Source: a virus. Taken from it: a stretch of 64,000 bases of DNA. The notes below the pieces were generated by a model. It searched no databases, was not told the origin of the DNA, and saw nothing but the letters and a program-made list of their open reading frames with translations. The stretch spans positions 1 through 64,000 of the IMG/VR virus record IMGVR_UViG_3300047369_000650; one strand, given 5' to 3'. The translations under genes and the position numbers were made by a program. Shown piece after piece: positions 1-7,735 of this stretch; the first letter of the stretch is position 1, and every line of letters starts with the position of its first letter.

Positions 1-158
1 ATAGATCAATTGATAGTTCACTGACCAGAATTGGTAGCCAAGGGCCAAGTTATTTTCCAAGTTATATTCAGGGATATATACAAGATGTTAGGCTTACTAA
101 CGGTCTAGCTCGCTACACCGCAAACTTCACACCACCAACAGCACCATTAGAAGGTTAA
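1..158 (+). CDS. LamG-type adhesin, C-terminal fragment
   Basis: This is the 3' end of a gene that begins before the window. The reading frame (first whole codon at 3) ends in TAA at 156-158. The last residues, with the pattern VRLTNGLARYTANFTPP followed by LEG, match the C-terminus of the next gene. The final 63 nt here are about 86% identical to nt 2596-2658 by hand alignment. It is therefore the end of a concanavalin-like LamG domain and a close paralogue of the gene at 163-2658, probably from recent tandem duplication. It is likely a virion surface or receptor-contact protein, by analogy only. Confidence 0.7.
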   Translation, partial: RSIDSSLTRIGSQGPSYFPSYIQGYIQDVRLTNGLARYTANFTPPTAPLEG

Positions 159-162
159 ATCA

Positions 163-2658
163 ATGCCAAGTAAAGCGTTTTCTCAAGCAAATCTCTTGGG
201 TACCGATAATACTCTTCAAGCCACAAGTTTATCAGCTGATATTCCTATCACAGAATTATATGCAAATATTGATGAACTACCCGCTTCTGGCACGTTAGGA
301 GAACAAGCTTTTGTCCAATCAACTAATCGTCTCTATATATGGAATGGATCGGGCTGGTATAATATTGCCTTAATTAATACTACACCTACATGGGACTCTG
401 GCGGACAGCCAGCAGCTTCATATGAACTAGATGCAGACAGCCCACAAAGTTCAGTTACTATTACTTTGTCGGCAAGTGATCCAGAAGGAATACCAATCAC
501 TTATAGTTATATTACTTCTGGTCAAATGGATTCAATGTCAACCATTTCTCAAGATTCAAGTATCTTTACTATCTCACCAAAGACAGTTACTGAAGTAGGA
601 GAAGGAGTTGAACTAACTGGTTCTATTACCTTTAGAGCAAGTGATGGTATTAATATTTTACCACAAGTTTCTAGTTTTACACTTAGTTTTATTAGTGTTA
701 TAGAAAATAGCCGATATACAACTTTATTAATGACAGTAACTGGTGCATCTGATAACAACAACATCACCGATAGTTCAACAAACAGTCACGCAATTACTGT
801 AAATGGAGATGCTCATGCTGGTACATTTAGCCCGTATCGGAGTGGAGGTTATTCTACTTACTTTGATGGAGCAGGAGATTATCTTAATGCGCCGGGCAAT
901 GCTGCATTTGAATTTGGTACAGGTGATTTTAGTATAGAACTGTTTTTTTATAGAACGGCGAGTGGTTCTGTCGATACACTGGTTCAGTATGGAAATGCTA
1001 GTGTTTCAGGTTATTCACAAATATCTTGGACTGTGTATATTTCAAGTAGTAATTATTTAGGCTTTGAAATAAGTGACGGTACTCCCGGCGGTGCAGGTAA
1101 ATTGTCACTTGTTTCTAGTGTTCTATTTCCTACTAACTCTTGGGTACATGTATCTGTAGTTAGAGATGGTAATAATTTTACTTTATATCAAAACGGTAAT
1201 TCTGTAGCTACCACAACAGATAACCGATCGGTTTATGTATCCCCATCTCCGTTATTATGGATTGCTAGAAATCATAACGCTGGCACCGGTGATACTGCGG
1301 GATTTTTCTCTAATGTACGAATAGTTAAAGGAACTGCTGTTTACACGGGTAACTTTACACCACCCGCTGAATCTTTGACCGCTATCGCAAACACAGAATT
1401 GCTTACTTGCCACCTGCCATACATTGCCGATGGATCGACTAACGATCATTCAATAACAGTAAATGGCGATGTTTCTATAGAACCATTCTCACCCTATGAT
1501 TACGACGAATACTCAGTAACTAATCACGGCGGGTCTGTTTTCTTTGACGGAGATCCCGACCACCTTCAAGGACCATCTGTCGATTTAATGGGAAGTGGTG
1601 CATTTACAGTAGAATGTTGGGCTTATATATTATCAACTATTACAAATTCTACCGATGCATTTTTAGCACAATATCAAACAAATAATAAATTTATTTTTGG
1701 GGTTAAAGCAGACGTTGTAAGAGTTTGGATGGCAGCCGTAGAAGTTCGTGTTGGTACAACTAATATTACTAATAACGGTTGGCATCATTTTGCTCTAGTT
1801 AGAGATGATAATAATTCTTGTCAATTGTATATTGACGGTAATGAAGAAGGTGCGGCATTTACTAATTCGACGGATTTTTCAACATCTTTAGAAAATTTTC
1901 AAATAGGTAGTTGGGATGGTGGAGTCAACTCAGACTTACATGGACACATAAGTGATTTAAGAGTTGTTAAGGGAACTTCTGTTTATACATCTGCATTTAC
2001 TCCTCCAACTGCGCCACTATCTACTATATCTGGCACAACACTCCACATTAAAGGTACGGATGCTTCTATCATAGATAAATCTCAAATCAACAACCTGAAA
2101 ATTCATGGTAATACTACTGGATCAACTACTCAGGTTAAGTTTGCTAATACTAAATCAGTGTATTTTGATGGATCTAGCGATTATATATCTGCTCCTACTA
2201 ATAAATTATTTGGTTTTAGTACAAATGACTTTACGGTTGAGTTTTGGGTATATTTTAATGATGTTAATAACCCAATAAGCATATACAGTAATTTAAGTTC
2301 AGTATCAGGATTACAACCACATCTTTATGTATATCAAGGCTCTATTAGATATTATACGGCAGTAGGTGATCGTATCGCAAGCTCTTCTGTTTCTACAGGT
2401 CAATGGTATCATGTTGCTTTATCAAGAAGTTCTTCGTCAACAAAACTTTTTATAAATGGTACTCAATCAGGCTCTACTTATTCAGATAGTAACGATTATG
2501 GCCTATCTCAACCTCTAGGAATTGGAACCTATTGGGACTCTGGTTCACCGGTTACCAGTCAAACTTTAAATGGGTACATGCAGGGCCTAAGAGTTACTAA
2601 AGGGCTAGCTCGTTACACCGCAAACTTTACACCTCCTACTGCAGAATTAGAAGGTTAA
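163..2658 (+). CDS. Virion adhesin-like protein: shared N-module plus three LamG domains
   Basis: 831 residues. Residues 1 to about 185 form a module also found in the genes at 2663 and 4664: a short anchor, then LYIWNGSGWYNIALIN, then a cadherin/Ig-like stretch with SDPEG and FRASDGINILP. Three LamG (concanavalin-like) domains follow, at roughly 190-405, 410-610 and 620-825. Each has a YFDG or FFDG start, a TV(E/D)FW-like core strand and an R(V/I)VKGxxVYT...FTPP end. LamG domains usually bind sugars or surface proteins, so host attachment or virion decoration is inferred. The start follows AGAAGG, 5 nt after the previous stop. No signal peptide is seen, as expected for a protein assembled in the cytoplasm. 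Confidence 0.75.
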   Translation: MPSKAFSQANLLGTDNTLQATSLSADIPITELYANIDELPASGTLGEQAFVQSTNRLYIWNGSGWYNIALINTTPTWDSGGQPAASYELDADSPQSSVTITLSASDPEGIPITYSYITSGQMDSMSTISQDSSIFTISPKTVTEVGEGVELTGSITFRASDGINILPQVSSFTLSFISVIENSRYTTLLMTVTGASDNNNITDSSTNSHAITVNGDAHAGTFSPYRSGGYSTYFDGAGDYLNAPGNAAFEFGTGDFSIELFFYRTASGSVDTLVQYGNASVSGYSQISWTVYISSSNYLGFEISDGTPGGAGKLSLVSSVLFPTNSWVHVSVVRDGNNFTLYQNGNSVATTTDNRSVYVSPSPLLWIARNHNAGTGDTAGFFSNVRIVKGTAVYTGNFTPPAESLTAIANTELLTCHLPYIADGSTNDHSITVNGDVSIEPFSPYDYDEYSVTNHGGSVFFDGDPDHLQGPSVDLMGSGAFTVECWAYILSTITNSTDAFLAQYQTNNKFIFGVKADVVRVWMAAVEVRVGTTNITNNGWHHFALVRDDNNSCQLYIDGNEEGAAFTNSTDFSTSLENFQIGSWDGGVNSDLHGHISDLRVVKGTSVYTSAFTPPTAPLSTISGTTLHIKGTDASIIDKSQINNLKIHGNTTGSTTQVKFANTKSVYFDGSSDYISAPTNKLFGFSTNDFTVEFWVYFNDVNNPISIYSNLSSVSGLQPHLYVYQGSIRYYTAVGDRIASSSVSTGQWYHVALSRSSSSTKLFINGTQSGSTYSDSNDYGLSQPLGIGTYWDSGSPVTSQTLNGYMQGLRVTKGLARYTANFTPPTAELEG

Positions 2659-2662
2659 TAGA

Positions 2663-4015
2663 ATGCCAACTAAAGCTTTTGCAAGAGCCAAATTATTAAA
2701 CAGAAATAATACTATTTCAATAAATAATTTATCAGATGATTTACCTATTACAGATGTTATAACTTCTGTAAATGATCTACCTGCTTCTGGTGCTTTAGGA
2801 GAACAAGCGTTTGTTGAAGGATCTAATAGATTATATATGTGGAACGGTACTGGCTGGTATAATGTGGCTCTTATAAATGAATCTCCGGCATGGGATTCTG
2901 GTGGTCAACCAAATGCTACTTATAATTTAAGTTCAGATAGCCCGCAGACTTCAACTACTGTTACTCTGGCAGCTTCTGATCCAGAAGGCCTTCCTATTTC
3001 TTATACTTATGTTACTGGTGGTTCTATGGATAGTATAGCAACAGTTTCACAAGATTCGTCCGTATTTACTATTACTCCTAAAACAGAAGCTCAGGCGCCT
3101 GATGGTGGTACAGGAACAATTACTTTTAGAGCAAGTGATGGTATAAACATTCTTCCATATCAGTCTACATTTACACTTACGTTTATTGTTGAAATGAATG
3201 ATATAGATAATTCTACTTTAACAAGAACAACTAATTTACAGGCTATGTCTGGAAGAACTATAGGTGGTCTATCTTTTAGTGCAGACGGAACTAAATTTAT
3301 TGCTGGTATGAAAACATCTGATCCTAGTAATCCTATGTGCTGGTACTATACATTAACAACGCCATGGGATCTTAGCACAGGAACAAGACAATCTACTACT
3401 TTTGGTGTAGATAGCTGGACATTACAAAATGTTGTTGGGGTTAATGTAAATAGCGGTCAATGGTTTACTGGCTGGCATATGACTAGTGATGGTGCTTATT
3501 TGTTTACAACAGAAGCACATTCTGCAGCAGTAAGAAGATGGGATTTTGGAACACCATATGATCCTACCACACTAACATATTCGGGATATACAGCTAACTT
3601 TGGATCTGGTGCAGCTAGAAACACTGGTGTATATTTAAGCCCAGATGGTCATAATCTTTTTATAAGCAATCATTATTATGATTATGTAGCTCATGTGTAC
3701 CTATCCACAGCCTTTAGACCAGATACTAGAGGATCTGCTACTATAGGATATATAAGTGATAATGTTATACAAGATGTTATTTTAAGTGACACAGGACTGA
3801 AACTATTTACTGTGTCTGAAACCAATAATGTAATTAGACAATGGAATTTATCTACTGCTTGGGATTTGCATTCCACTTCTTCAGGCACTGATCAACTAGG
3901 AACTGGAGATTATACACATAGTGTAGGAAGTCAACAGGCTGTTTGCTTAAATACTGCTGATGGTGATGAATTTTTTGTAGGCAACGGTTTAGCAGTAAAA
4001 ACATACACAACTTAA
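2663..4015 (+). CDS. Virion adhesin-like protein: shared N-module plus WD40-like beta-propeller
   Basis: 450 residues. Residues 1 to about 175 repeat the N-module of the previous gene (GEQAFVEGSNRLYMWNGTGW, then a cadherin/Ig-like stretch). The rest looks like a beta-propeller. Blade-like units carry (S/T)xDGxxLF and W(D/N)(F/L)xT(A/P)xD patterns, for example LSPDGHNLFISN and VIRQWNLSTAWDL. It starts 5 nt after the preceding stop and is followed by a late promoter at 4025. The swap of LamG for a propeller on the same base suggests exchangeable binding heads on a common virion anchor. No enzymatic motif is seen. Confidence 0.7.
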   Translation: MPTKAFARAKLLNRNNTISINNLSDDLPITDVITSVNDLPASGALGEQAFVEGSNRLYMWNGTGWYNVALINESPAWDSGGQPNATYNLSSDSPQTSTTVTLAASDPEGLPISYTYVTGGSMDSIATVSQDSSVFTITPKTEAQAPDGGTGTITFRASDGINILPYQSTFTLTFIVEMNDIDNSTLTRTTNLQAMSGRTIGGLSFSADGTKFIAGMKTSDPSNPMCWYYTLTTPWDLSTGTRQSTTFGVDSWTLQNVVGVNVNSGQWFTGWHMTSDGAYLFTTEAHSAAVRRWDFGTPYDPTTLTYSGYTANFGSGAARNTGVYLSPDGHNLFISNHYYDYVAHVYLSTAFRPDTRGSATIGYISDNVIQDVILSDTGLKLFTVSETNNVIRQWNLSTAWDLHSTSSGTDQLGTGDYTHSVGSQQAVCLNTADGDEFFVGNGLAVKTYTT

Positions 4016-4024
4016 ATTATTATA

Positions 4025-4032
4025 TATAAATA
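4025..4032 (+). promoter_or_regulatory. T4-type late promoter (TATAAATA)
   Basis: An exact TATAAATA octamer lies in the 45-nt gap before the gene at 4061. It fits the T4 late consensus read by gp55/gp33-modified RNA polymerase. Transcription would begin about 6-7 nt downstream and leave a leader with GGAG before the ATG. Confidence 0.7.
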
Positions 4033-4060
4033 GTATTAATAAAACTTAACGGAGAATGAA

Positions 4061-4270
4061 ATGAATAATGAACTTACAATCCAAGACTTAGCTGTAATGA
4101 GATCAATTATTGATGCAGCAACTCGTGGTGGTGTATTTAAAGCACAAGACTTAAGTGCTGTTGGTGTAGTACATGATAAACTCAATAATATTGTTGAGGC
4201 ATTTATAGAAAAGAATAAAGAAGAATCGACTGAAAGTGAAGCAGTAGCTGAAGAAGCAACCGCTGAATAA
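4061..4270 (+). CDS. Small conserved marine T4-like phage protein, unknown function
   Basis: 69 residues, starting at ATG after ACGGAGA. The pattern LTIQDLAVMRSIIDAATRGG with VHDKLNNIVEAF resembles a short helical protein that I recall from marine T4-like phages. It ends in an acidic tail rich in Glu and Ala. There is no membrane segment and no cysteine. It is the first gene after the late promoter at 4025, so it is probably expressed late. Function is not known. Confidence 0.65.
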   Translation: MNNELTIQDLAVMRSIIDAATRGGVFKAQDLSAVGVVHDKLNNIVEAFIEKNKEESTESEAVAEEATAE

Positions 4271-4313
4271 AAAATGTTTTTTTGTTATGTCCTGCTAATA
4301 GAGAGGATTTAAC

Positions 4314-4661
4314 ATGGCAGCTAAGAAGTTACAAGCAGATTCCAAATGGAATGATTTAGACGCAGACGGTGATGGAATTATCACTGATGAAGAAATGGCT
4401 CGAGCAAAAGAAATAGCTCAGTTCGAACATGAACAAGCTAAGATGGAAAATGAAGATAAGAAAGAAGATCAGATTCGTGCCATGGCATGGTTTGCTCTTT
4501 GGGGTATGTTACTTTATCCAGTTCTCATTTTAGTTACATCTTTAATTGGTGTTGATAGTGCAGCAGATATTATTGGTAATATTGCACCAACATATTTTGT
4601 AGCTATTGCTGGTTTAGTTGCAGCATTCTTTGGCGCGCAGGCTTATACTAAAGGAAAATAA
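4314..4661 (+). CDS. EF-hand protein with two predicted membrane helices, holin-like candidate
   Basis: 115 residues. Residues 15-30 hold an EF-hand calcium loop, DLDADGDGIITDEE, with acidic or polar residues at positions 1, 3, 5, 7 and 12. A charged helix follows (about 30-55), then two hydrophobic segments at about 58-80 and 88-110. Two membrane helices in a short phage protein suggest a holin or inner-membrane role, but nothing proves lysis. The calcium-site and membrane combination is unusual. It starts after GAGAGGA and ends 2 nt before the FG-GAP adhesin gene. Confidence 0.65.
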   Translation: MAAKKLQADSKWNDLDADGDGIITDEEMARAKEIAQFEHEQAKMENEDKKEDQIRAMAWFALWGMLLYPVLILVTSLIGVDSAADIIGNIAPTYFVAIAGLVAAFFGAQAYTKGK

Positions 4662-4663
4662 AT

Positions 4664-6457
4664 ATGCCTTCAAGAGGTCAACAGTTAGGTAAACTACTTA
4701 ATCCTACAGGTGATATAGTAGAAACATCATTACCACCTAAAATTGAAACATTTTCTCAATCGGTATCTAATACGGGTAAAGTTGAGAAGGCTGCTTTAGG
4801 TAATGATGTTTCTACAATTGAACAAGTTTCTGATATAAGTTTATTGACTGCATCAGGGAACTCTGTAGGCGACCAAAGAGTTGTAGAAAATAATCTTTAT
4901 ATCTGGAATGGATCAGGCTGGTTTAGAATTGCTTTAATAAATGAAACTCCTACGTGGGATTCTGGTGGTCAACCAAACGCTACTTATGATTTAAGCTCAG
5001 ATAGCCCACAAACAGCTACAACAATTACTCTTGCTGCTACAGATCCAGACGGGTTGGCCATAAACTATTCGTATGTAACAAGCGGTCAAATGGATAGTAT
5101 TGCTACTATATCTCAAGATTCATCAGTATTCACAATTACTCCAAAAACAGAAGCTCAAGCTCCGGATGGTGGTACTGGAACTATTACTTTTAGAGCATCA
5201 GATGGTGTTAATATTCTACCACAGGTTTCTAGCTTTAGTCTTTCCTTTGGTTATTCCTTTGAAGCAAATTTAACAGCATCAGATGGTGGTTATCAAGATA
5301 ACTTTGGTGGGGCTGTAGCCATATCAAATGATGGAAATACAATGGCTGTTGGAGCTAGAAGCTGGGATGGGAGTTACACGAATGAAGGAGCTGTTTATGT
5401 ATTTACAAGATCTGGAACTACATGGACAGAACAGACAAAGTTATATCCTACTCAAGAAGTGCCAAATGCTGGAGGAAGTAATCCTTACTTTGGTTCCTCT
5501 GTATCTATTTCTAATGATGGCAATTCTTTATTAGTTGGAATGCAAAATGAAAGTAATACCATGGGTAACAATACTGGAGCTGCATTATTTTATACTAGAT
5601 CGGGATCATCATGGACAAGACAACAAATTATTGTTCCCCCAAGTTATATTAGCGGCGAGGAACAATTTGGTAAGTCTTCTCATATTTCAGGTGATGGTAA
5701 CACTATAGTAATTGGGTCTTATCTGCGTGATAATCCAAATTTAAATTCTGGATCTGTTTTTGTTTATAATAGATCTGGAAATACGTTTTCTTTAGATACT
5801 GACATAGTAGGTCTTTCACAAACTAATGTTTATTGGGCTGAAGATTTGTGTATATCAGATGATGGATTAACATTTATAGGTAATGCTAGGGGTGTAAAGA
5901 AATCTTTTATTGTTGAAAAAACTGGCGGATCTTGGCCAAGCAGTTTGACTGGAACTGGTGTTACAGACTTTTTCCTAAGTGGTGGTAACGGATATGTAAC
6001 CAATGTTACAATATCAGGAGATGGATTAACAGCAGCAGCAGGTGCAGTTGGTAGTGATATGAATGGGCTTACTAATAACGGAAGAGTCGCTATATATAGA
6101 AAATCGGGAGGGACATGGAGTTTAGAGCATTCTATTATCGGCACTCAAGATAGCGGATTTTTCGGTAGTTCTCTTTCTTTAAGCACTGATGGAAATAAAC
6201 TTATTATTGGAGAAGACGGAAAAACTGTGGACACAGAGGTACGGGCGGGCAATGTTTATGTATATACAAGATCAGGATCAACTTGGAGTTTAGATTCGGT
6301 TATAAATGATCCTGATCCTCAAGAATATACATATTTTGGCGATAGAGTTGATATATCAGGAAACGGTCATTACTTGGTTATAGGTGCGGATGGGGATGAC
6401 GGTACTAGTGTATCTACAACATGGAATACTGGGTCGGTGTTTATTTTCAAGTCTTAA
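4664..6457 (+). CDS. Virion adhesin-like protein: shared N-module plus seven-blade FG-GAP propeller
   Basis: 597 residues. After a distinct 45-residue N-terminus comes the shared module (LYIWNGSGWFRIALINETP, then a cadherin/Ig-like stretch, about 50-200). Seven FG-GAP-like blades follow, beginning at DNFGGAVAIS, PYFGSSVSIS, EQFGKSSHIS, VYWAEDLCIS, GYVTNVTIS, GFFGSSLSLS and TYFGDRVDIS. Most have a (N/D)DGN turn and end in VYVFTRSG-like strands. FG-GAP propellers are typical of integrin-type adhesion proteins. Virion placement and receptor binding are inferred from the late context and the two related genes upstream. Confidence 0.72.
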   Translation: MPSRGQQLGKLLNPTGDIVETSLPPKIETFSQSVSNTGKVEKAALGNDVSTIEQVSDISLLTASGNSVGDQRVVENNLYIWNGSGWFRIALINETPTWDSGGQPNATYDLSSDSPQTATTITLAATDPDGLAINYSYVTSGQMDSIATISQDSSVFTITPKTEAQAPDGGTGTITFRASDGVNILPQVSSFSLSFGYSFEANLTASDGGYQDNFGGAVAISNDGNTMAVGARSWDGSYTNEGAVYVFTRSGTTWTEQTKLYPTQEVPNAGGSNPYFGSSVSISNDGNSLLVGMQNESNTMGNNTGAALFYTRSGSSWTRQQIIVPPSYISGEEQFGKSSHISGDGNTIVIGSYLRDNPNLNSGSVFVYNRSGNTFSLDTDIVGLSQTNVYWAEDLCISDDGLTFIGNARGVKKSFIVEKTGGSWPSSLTGTGVTDFFLSGGNGYVTNVTISGDGLTAAAGAVGSDMNGLTNNGRVAIYRKSGGTWSLEHSIIGTQDSGFFGSSLSLSTDGNKLIIGEDGKTVDTEVRAGNVYVYTRSGSTWSLDSVINDPDPQEYTYFGDRVDISGNGHYLVIGADGDDGTSVSTTWNTGSVFIFKS

Positions 6458-6617
6458 TATATTAGACTAATGTCTTTATTTACAAGTTAACGATAGAAGG
6501 CTAGTATTCCCTATCCTCAACTGATTACTCTTTTATTATAACATTTTTTTAAACCGCTGTAAACAAAAAAATAACAACATCTGGTACTTTTTTTTAAAAA
6601 AATAGCTCATATAGCTA

Positions 6618-6646
6618 TTTACAAAAACCTAATTATACTATATAAT
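6618..6646 (+). promoter_or_regulatory. Early (sigma-70-like) promoter upstream of nrdB
   Basis: TTTACA at 6618-6623, a 17-bp spacer and TATAAT at 6641-6646. It has the same architecture as seven other sites in the window. The -35 box overlaps the right arm of an 8-bp inverted repeat. Confidence 0.75.
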
Positions 6647-6690
6647 AGTACCAACAAATAAAAAAATACATAAAACCGCACTTCATTACA

Positions 6691-6728
6691 ATACCATAAT
6701 TTTAGTTAGTTATGGTATAGTATTTTTT
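6691..6728 (+). terminator. Rho-independent terminator or attenuator before nrdB
   Basis: A perfect 9-bp stem ATACCATAA/TTATGGTAT (6691-6699 and 6710-6718) with a 10-nt loop is followed by AG and a T run (6723-6728). It lies downstream of the promoter at 6618 and only 18 nt before the nrdB ATG. It either ends upstream late transcripts or attenuates nrd expression. The stem is AT-rich, so its strength is uncertain. Confidence 0.6.
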
Positions 6729-6746
6729 GTGCTCCGAGAAAGAAAG

Positions 6747-7724
6747 ATGCCCATGTTATTTCAAGAACAGATAGCCAGAAAACCAGACTTATATCCTTGG
6801 ACAAAAGATTTTATTGAAGCAATTTGGAAAGGGTTTTGGACCCCAGAAGAATTTAACTTTAGATCAGATTACTCACAATTTAAAACAGATTTAACACCAC
6901 AGGAACAGGAAATAGTTGTTAGAACTATGTCGGCTATTGGACAAATTGAAATAGCAGTTAAATCGTTTTGGGCTGAAGTTGGTAATAATTTACCACACCC
7001 ATCTATCAAAGACTTAGGTTTTGCTATGGCAAATTCTGAAGTGATTCATAATATGGCTTATGAAAAGATTCTTGATGTATTACATCTAACTCATGTATTT
7101 GAAGAAAACTTAAATGTAGAAGTTATTAAACGTAGAGTAGATTATCTCCGTAAGTATAATAACAAAGTTTATGCAGATGATAAGAAGCAATACATTTATT
7201 CAATTATGCTCTTTACATTATTTGTGGAAAATGTGAGTCTGTTTAGTCAGTTCTATATAATTATGCACATGAATAGAAATAAAGCAGTAATGAAAGATTG
7301 TGCACAACAAGTACAATATACACGTAATGAAGAAATGCTACACGCTCAAGTAGGAATTAAACTAATTAATACTTTGCGTGAAGAATATCCAGACTTGTTT
7401 GATGAAGAATTAGAAGCGAGAGTGAAAGAGGAGTGTATTGATGCACTAAAAGCAGAAAGTAAAGTTATTGATTGGATTATGGGAGATTATGAAGTAAAAG
7501 GGTTGAGTGCGGATATTCTTAAATCATTTATTGCAAAAAGAATGGCGGACTCTTTAGATCAAATTGGATTTGATAGTAGTGAGATTGTATATGATCAGAG
7601 TCATGTAGATGAGACTTTTTGGTTTGATGAAGAATTATACGGAGCAAATATGACTGATTTCTTTCAGAAAAGACCTGTTGAATATGCAAAGGGTCAGGGT
7701 ATATCTGCGGATGATTTATTTTAA
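6747..7724 (+). CDS. nrdB: Class I ribonucleotide reductase, small (beta) subunit
   Basis: 325 residues from ATG 6747. The subunit carries the metal and tyrosyl radical that start reduction of ribonucleotides to deoxyribonucleotides. Iron ligands are recognisable: likely E68, then E98 and H101 in SEVIHNMAY, the Glu of LFVENVSLF, and Glu and His in RNEEMLHAQ. The radical tyrosine fits Y105, four residues after H101 as in E. coli NrdB. A GTG at 6729 and an ATG at 6753 are in frame; 6747 is preferred because GAG lies 8 nt upstream. Its stop overlaps the nrdA region. The gene order is B then A, the reverse of T4. Confidence 0.92.
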   Translation: MPMLFQEQIARKPDLYPWTKDFIEAIWKGFWTPEEFNFRSDYSQFKTDLTPQEQEIVVRTMSAIGQIEIAVKSFWAEVGNNLPHPSIKDLGFAMANSEVIHNMAYEKILDVLHLTHVFEENLNVEVIKRRVDYLRKYNNKVYADDKKQYIYSIMLFTLFVENVSLFSQFYIIMHMNRNKAVMKDCAQQVQYTRNEEMLHAQVGIKLINTLREEYPDLFDEELEARVKEECIDALKAESKVIDWIMGDYEVKGLSADILKSFIAKRMADSLDQIGFDSSEIVYDQSHVDETFWFDEELYGANMTDFFQKRPVEYAKGQGISADDLF

Positions 7725-7735
7725 TGGAGAATATT

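Larger units (their letters stand above)
6458..6746 (+). other. Intergenic control region between late adhesin genes and nrdB
   Basis: 289 nt with no convincing gene. It holds T- and A-rich tracts, an 8-bp inverted repeat AAATAGCT/AGCTATTT (6600-6607 and 6613-6620), a sigma-70-like promoter at 6618-6646 and a terminator-like hairpin at 6691-6728 just before nrdB. This is the boundary between the late block upstream and the early region downstream. Confidence 0.6.
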
